Shown: piece after piece, positions 53,908-54,150 of the stretch
Numbering within the stretch: position 1 is the stretch's first letter
Layout: the number at the start of each line of letters is the position of its first letter
DNA from: Rikenellaceae bacterium
GTDB taxonomy: Bacteria > Bacteroidota > Bacteroidia > Bacteroidales > Rikenellaceae
Assembly: GCA_017464745.1 (NCBI GenBank)
Contig: JAFTYJ010000010.1
Span: 1-54,150, forward strand
Direction: 5' to 3'
DNA: 54,150 nt
Notes under the pieces: generated by a model
What the model was told of the DNA's origin: nothing
What the model saw: only the letters and a program-made list of their open reading frames with translations
The model's database searches: none
Position numbers and translations under genes: made by a program

Positions 53908-54150
53908 TTGTTCTTTTTGTATCGACAAAAAGAACCAAAAAACGACCCGCAGACCGGGGGATTAACAACACAGCATATACCCACACGTGGTATATGCTGT
54001 GTTGTTATATAATCCTCGGATGCAGTCATTTTTGATTCATTCATTGTCACAAAATCACACCCTAAATTTAGAGTCCATCGGCACTCTGTGCCCGTTTTTT
54101 TGGTGCTTTTTGAACGTTCAAAAAGTACATAATATAATGAAGTGGCTATG
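53908..54150. repeat. Second copy of the fold-back element, running off the window
   Basis: The left end has GTTCTTTTTG/CAAAAAGAAC (53910-53935), then CAAAAAA and CGCAGACCGG as at 12.1 kb. It is followed by an 18-bp perfect stem (53964-53981 / 53989-54006) with an arm sequence unlike that of the 12.1-kb copy. The flanks CGGATGC and TTTTGATTC are conserved. The right end has GGCACTCTGTGCC, a T-run, a CTTTTTGAACGTTCAAAAAG palindrome (54107-54126), and a tail matching 24731-24756 with one mismatch. The final bases of the window fall inside this repeat. Confidence 0.7.

Overview
The window looks like a piece of a Bacteroidales chromosome, most like Rikenellaceae/Alistipes. The -7 boxes read TAnnTTTG, the promoter type of this phylum, and gene starts generally lack Shine-Dalgarno sequences. 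Typical Bacteroidetes families are present: an S46 dipeptidyl-peptidase, a putative porin, a TolC/HlyD/RND efflux operon, a PepSY-like lipoprotein and a secreted GH27 enzyme. The genus is inference. I saw no rRNA, tRNA, CRISPR array, phage or transposase gene.

Layout. 1-3.6 kb, minus strand: an export operon (outer-membrane factor, HlyD adaptor, ABC-2 permease) that runs off the left edge. 3.7-9.5 kb: a PepSY-like lipoprotein, then mnmG, ybeY, pgk and an outer-membrane barrel on the minus strand; three parS-like 16-mers lie between the lipoprotein gene and mnmG. 9.7-18.6 kb, plus strand: kbl, an Lrp/AsnC regulator, queD, polA, dtd, mqnA, corA and a HAD phosphatase. 18.7-22.8 kb: a membrane-bound LytTR regulator (minus), an NAD synthetase whose glutaminase cysteine is missing, and tatA-tatC. 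23.1-30.6 kb: mrp, a 690-base AT-rich spacer that may be a replication origin, the S46 peptidase, an overlooked 53-residue membrane ORF, glnS and the GH27 gene. 30.6-34.9 kb: divergent rnhB/purD, an unknown membrane protein and an AraC regulator. 35.0-41.5 kb, minus strand: tetR-tolC-hlyD-RND-PII-like efflux operon. 41.8-54 kb: eno, a metallo-hydrolase, purA, a TPR protein, an MFS transporter, manC divergent from pssA, a putative porin and a lytic transglycosylase.

Most genes are housekeeping: purine synthesis (purA, purD), glycolysis (pgk, eno), translation (glnS, dtd, mnmG, ybeY), replication and repair (polA, rnhB), protein export (tatAC) and the cell envelope (pssA, manC, porin, lytic transglycosylase). 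Two separate three-component efflux systems are present.

The least ordinary material is between genes. Several spacers carry related fold-back modules with terminal inverted hairpins, palindromes and 7-base tandem repeats. Two copies keep the same flanks but carry unrelated, perfectly paired stems. Two spacers look like chromosome-maintenance sites: the parS-like cluster near 4.6 kb and the oriC-like stretch near 24.4 kb. All identifications come from reading motifs and translations by eye; no database search was run.
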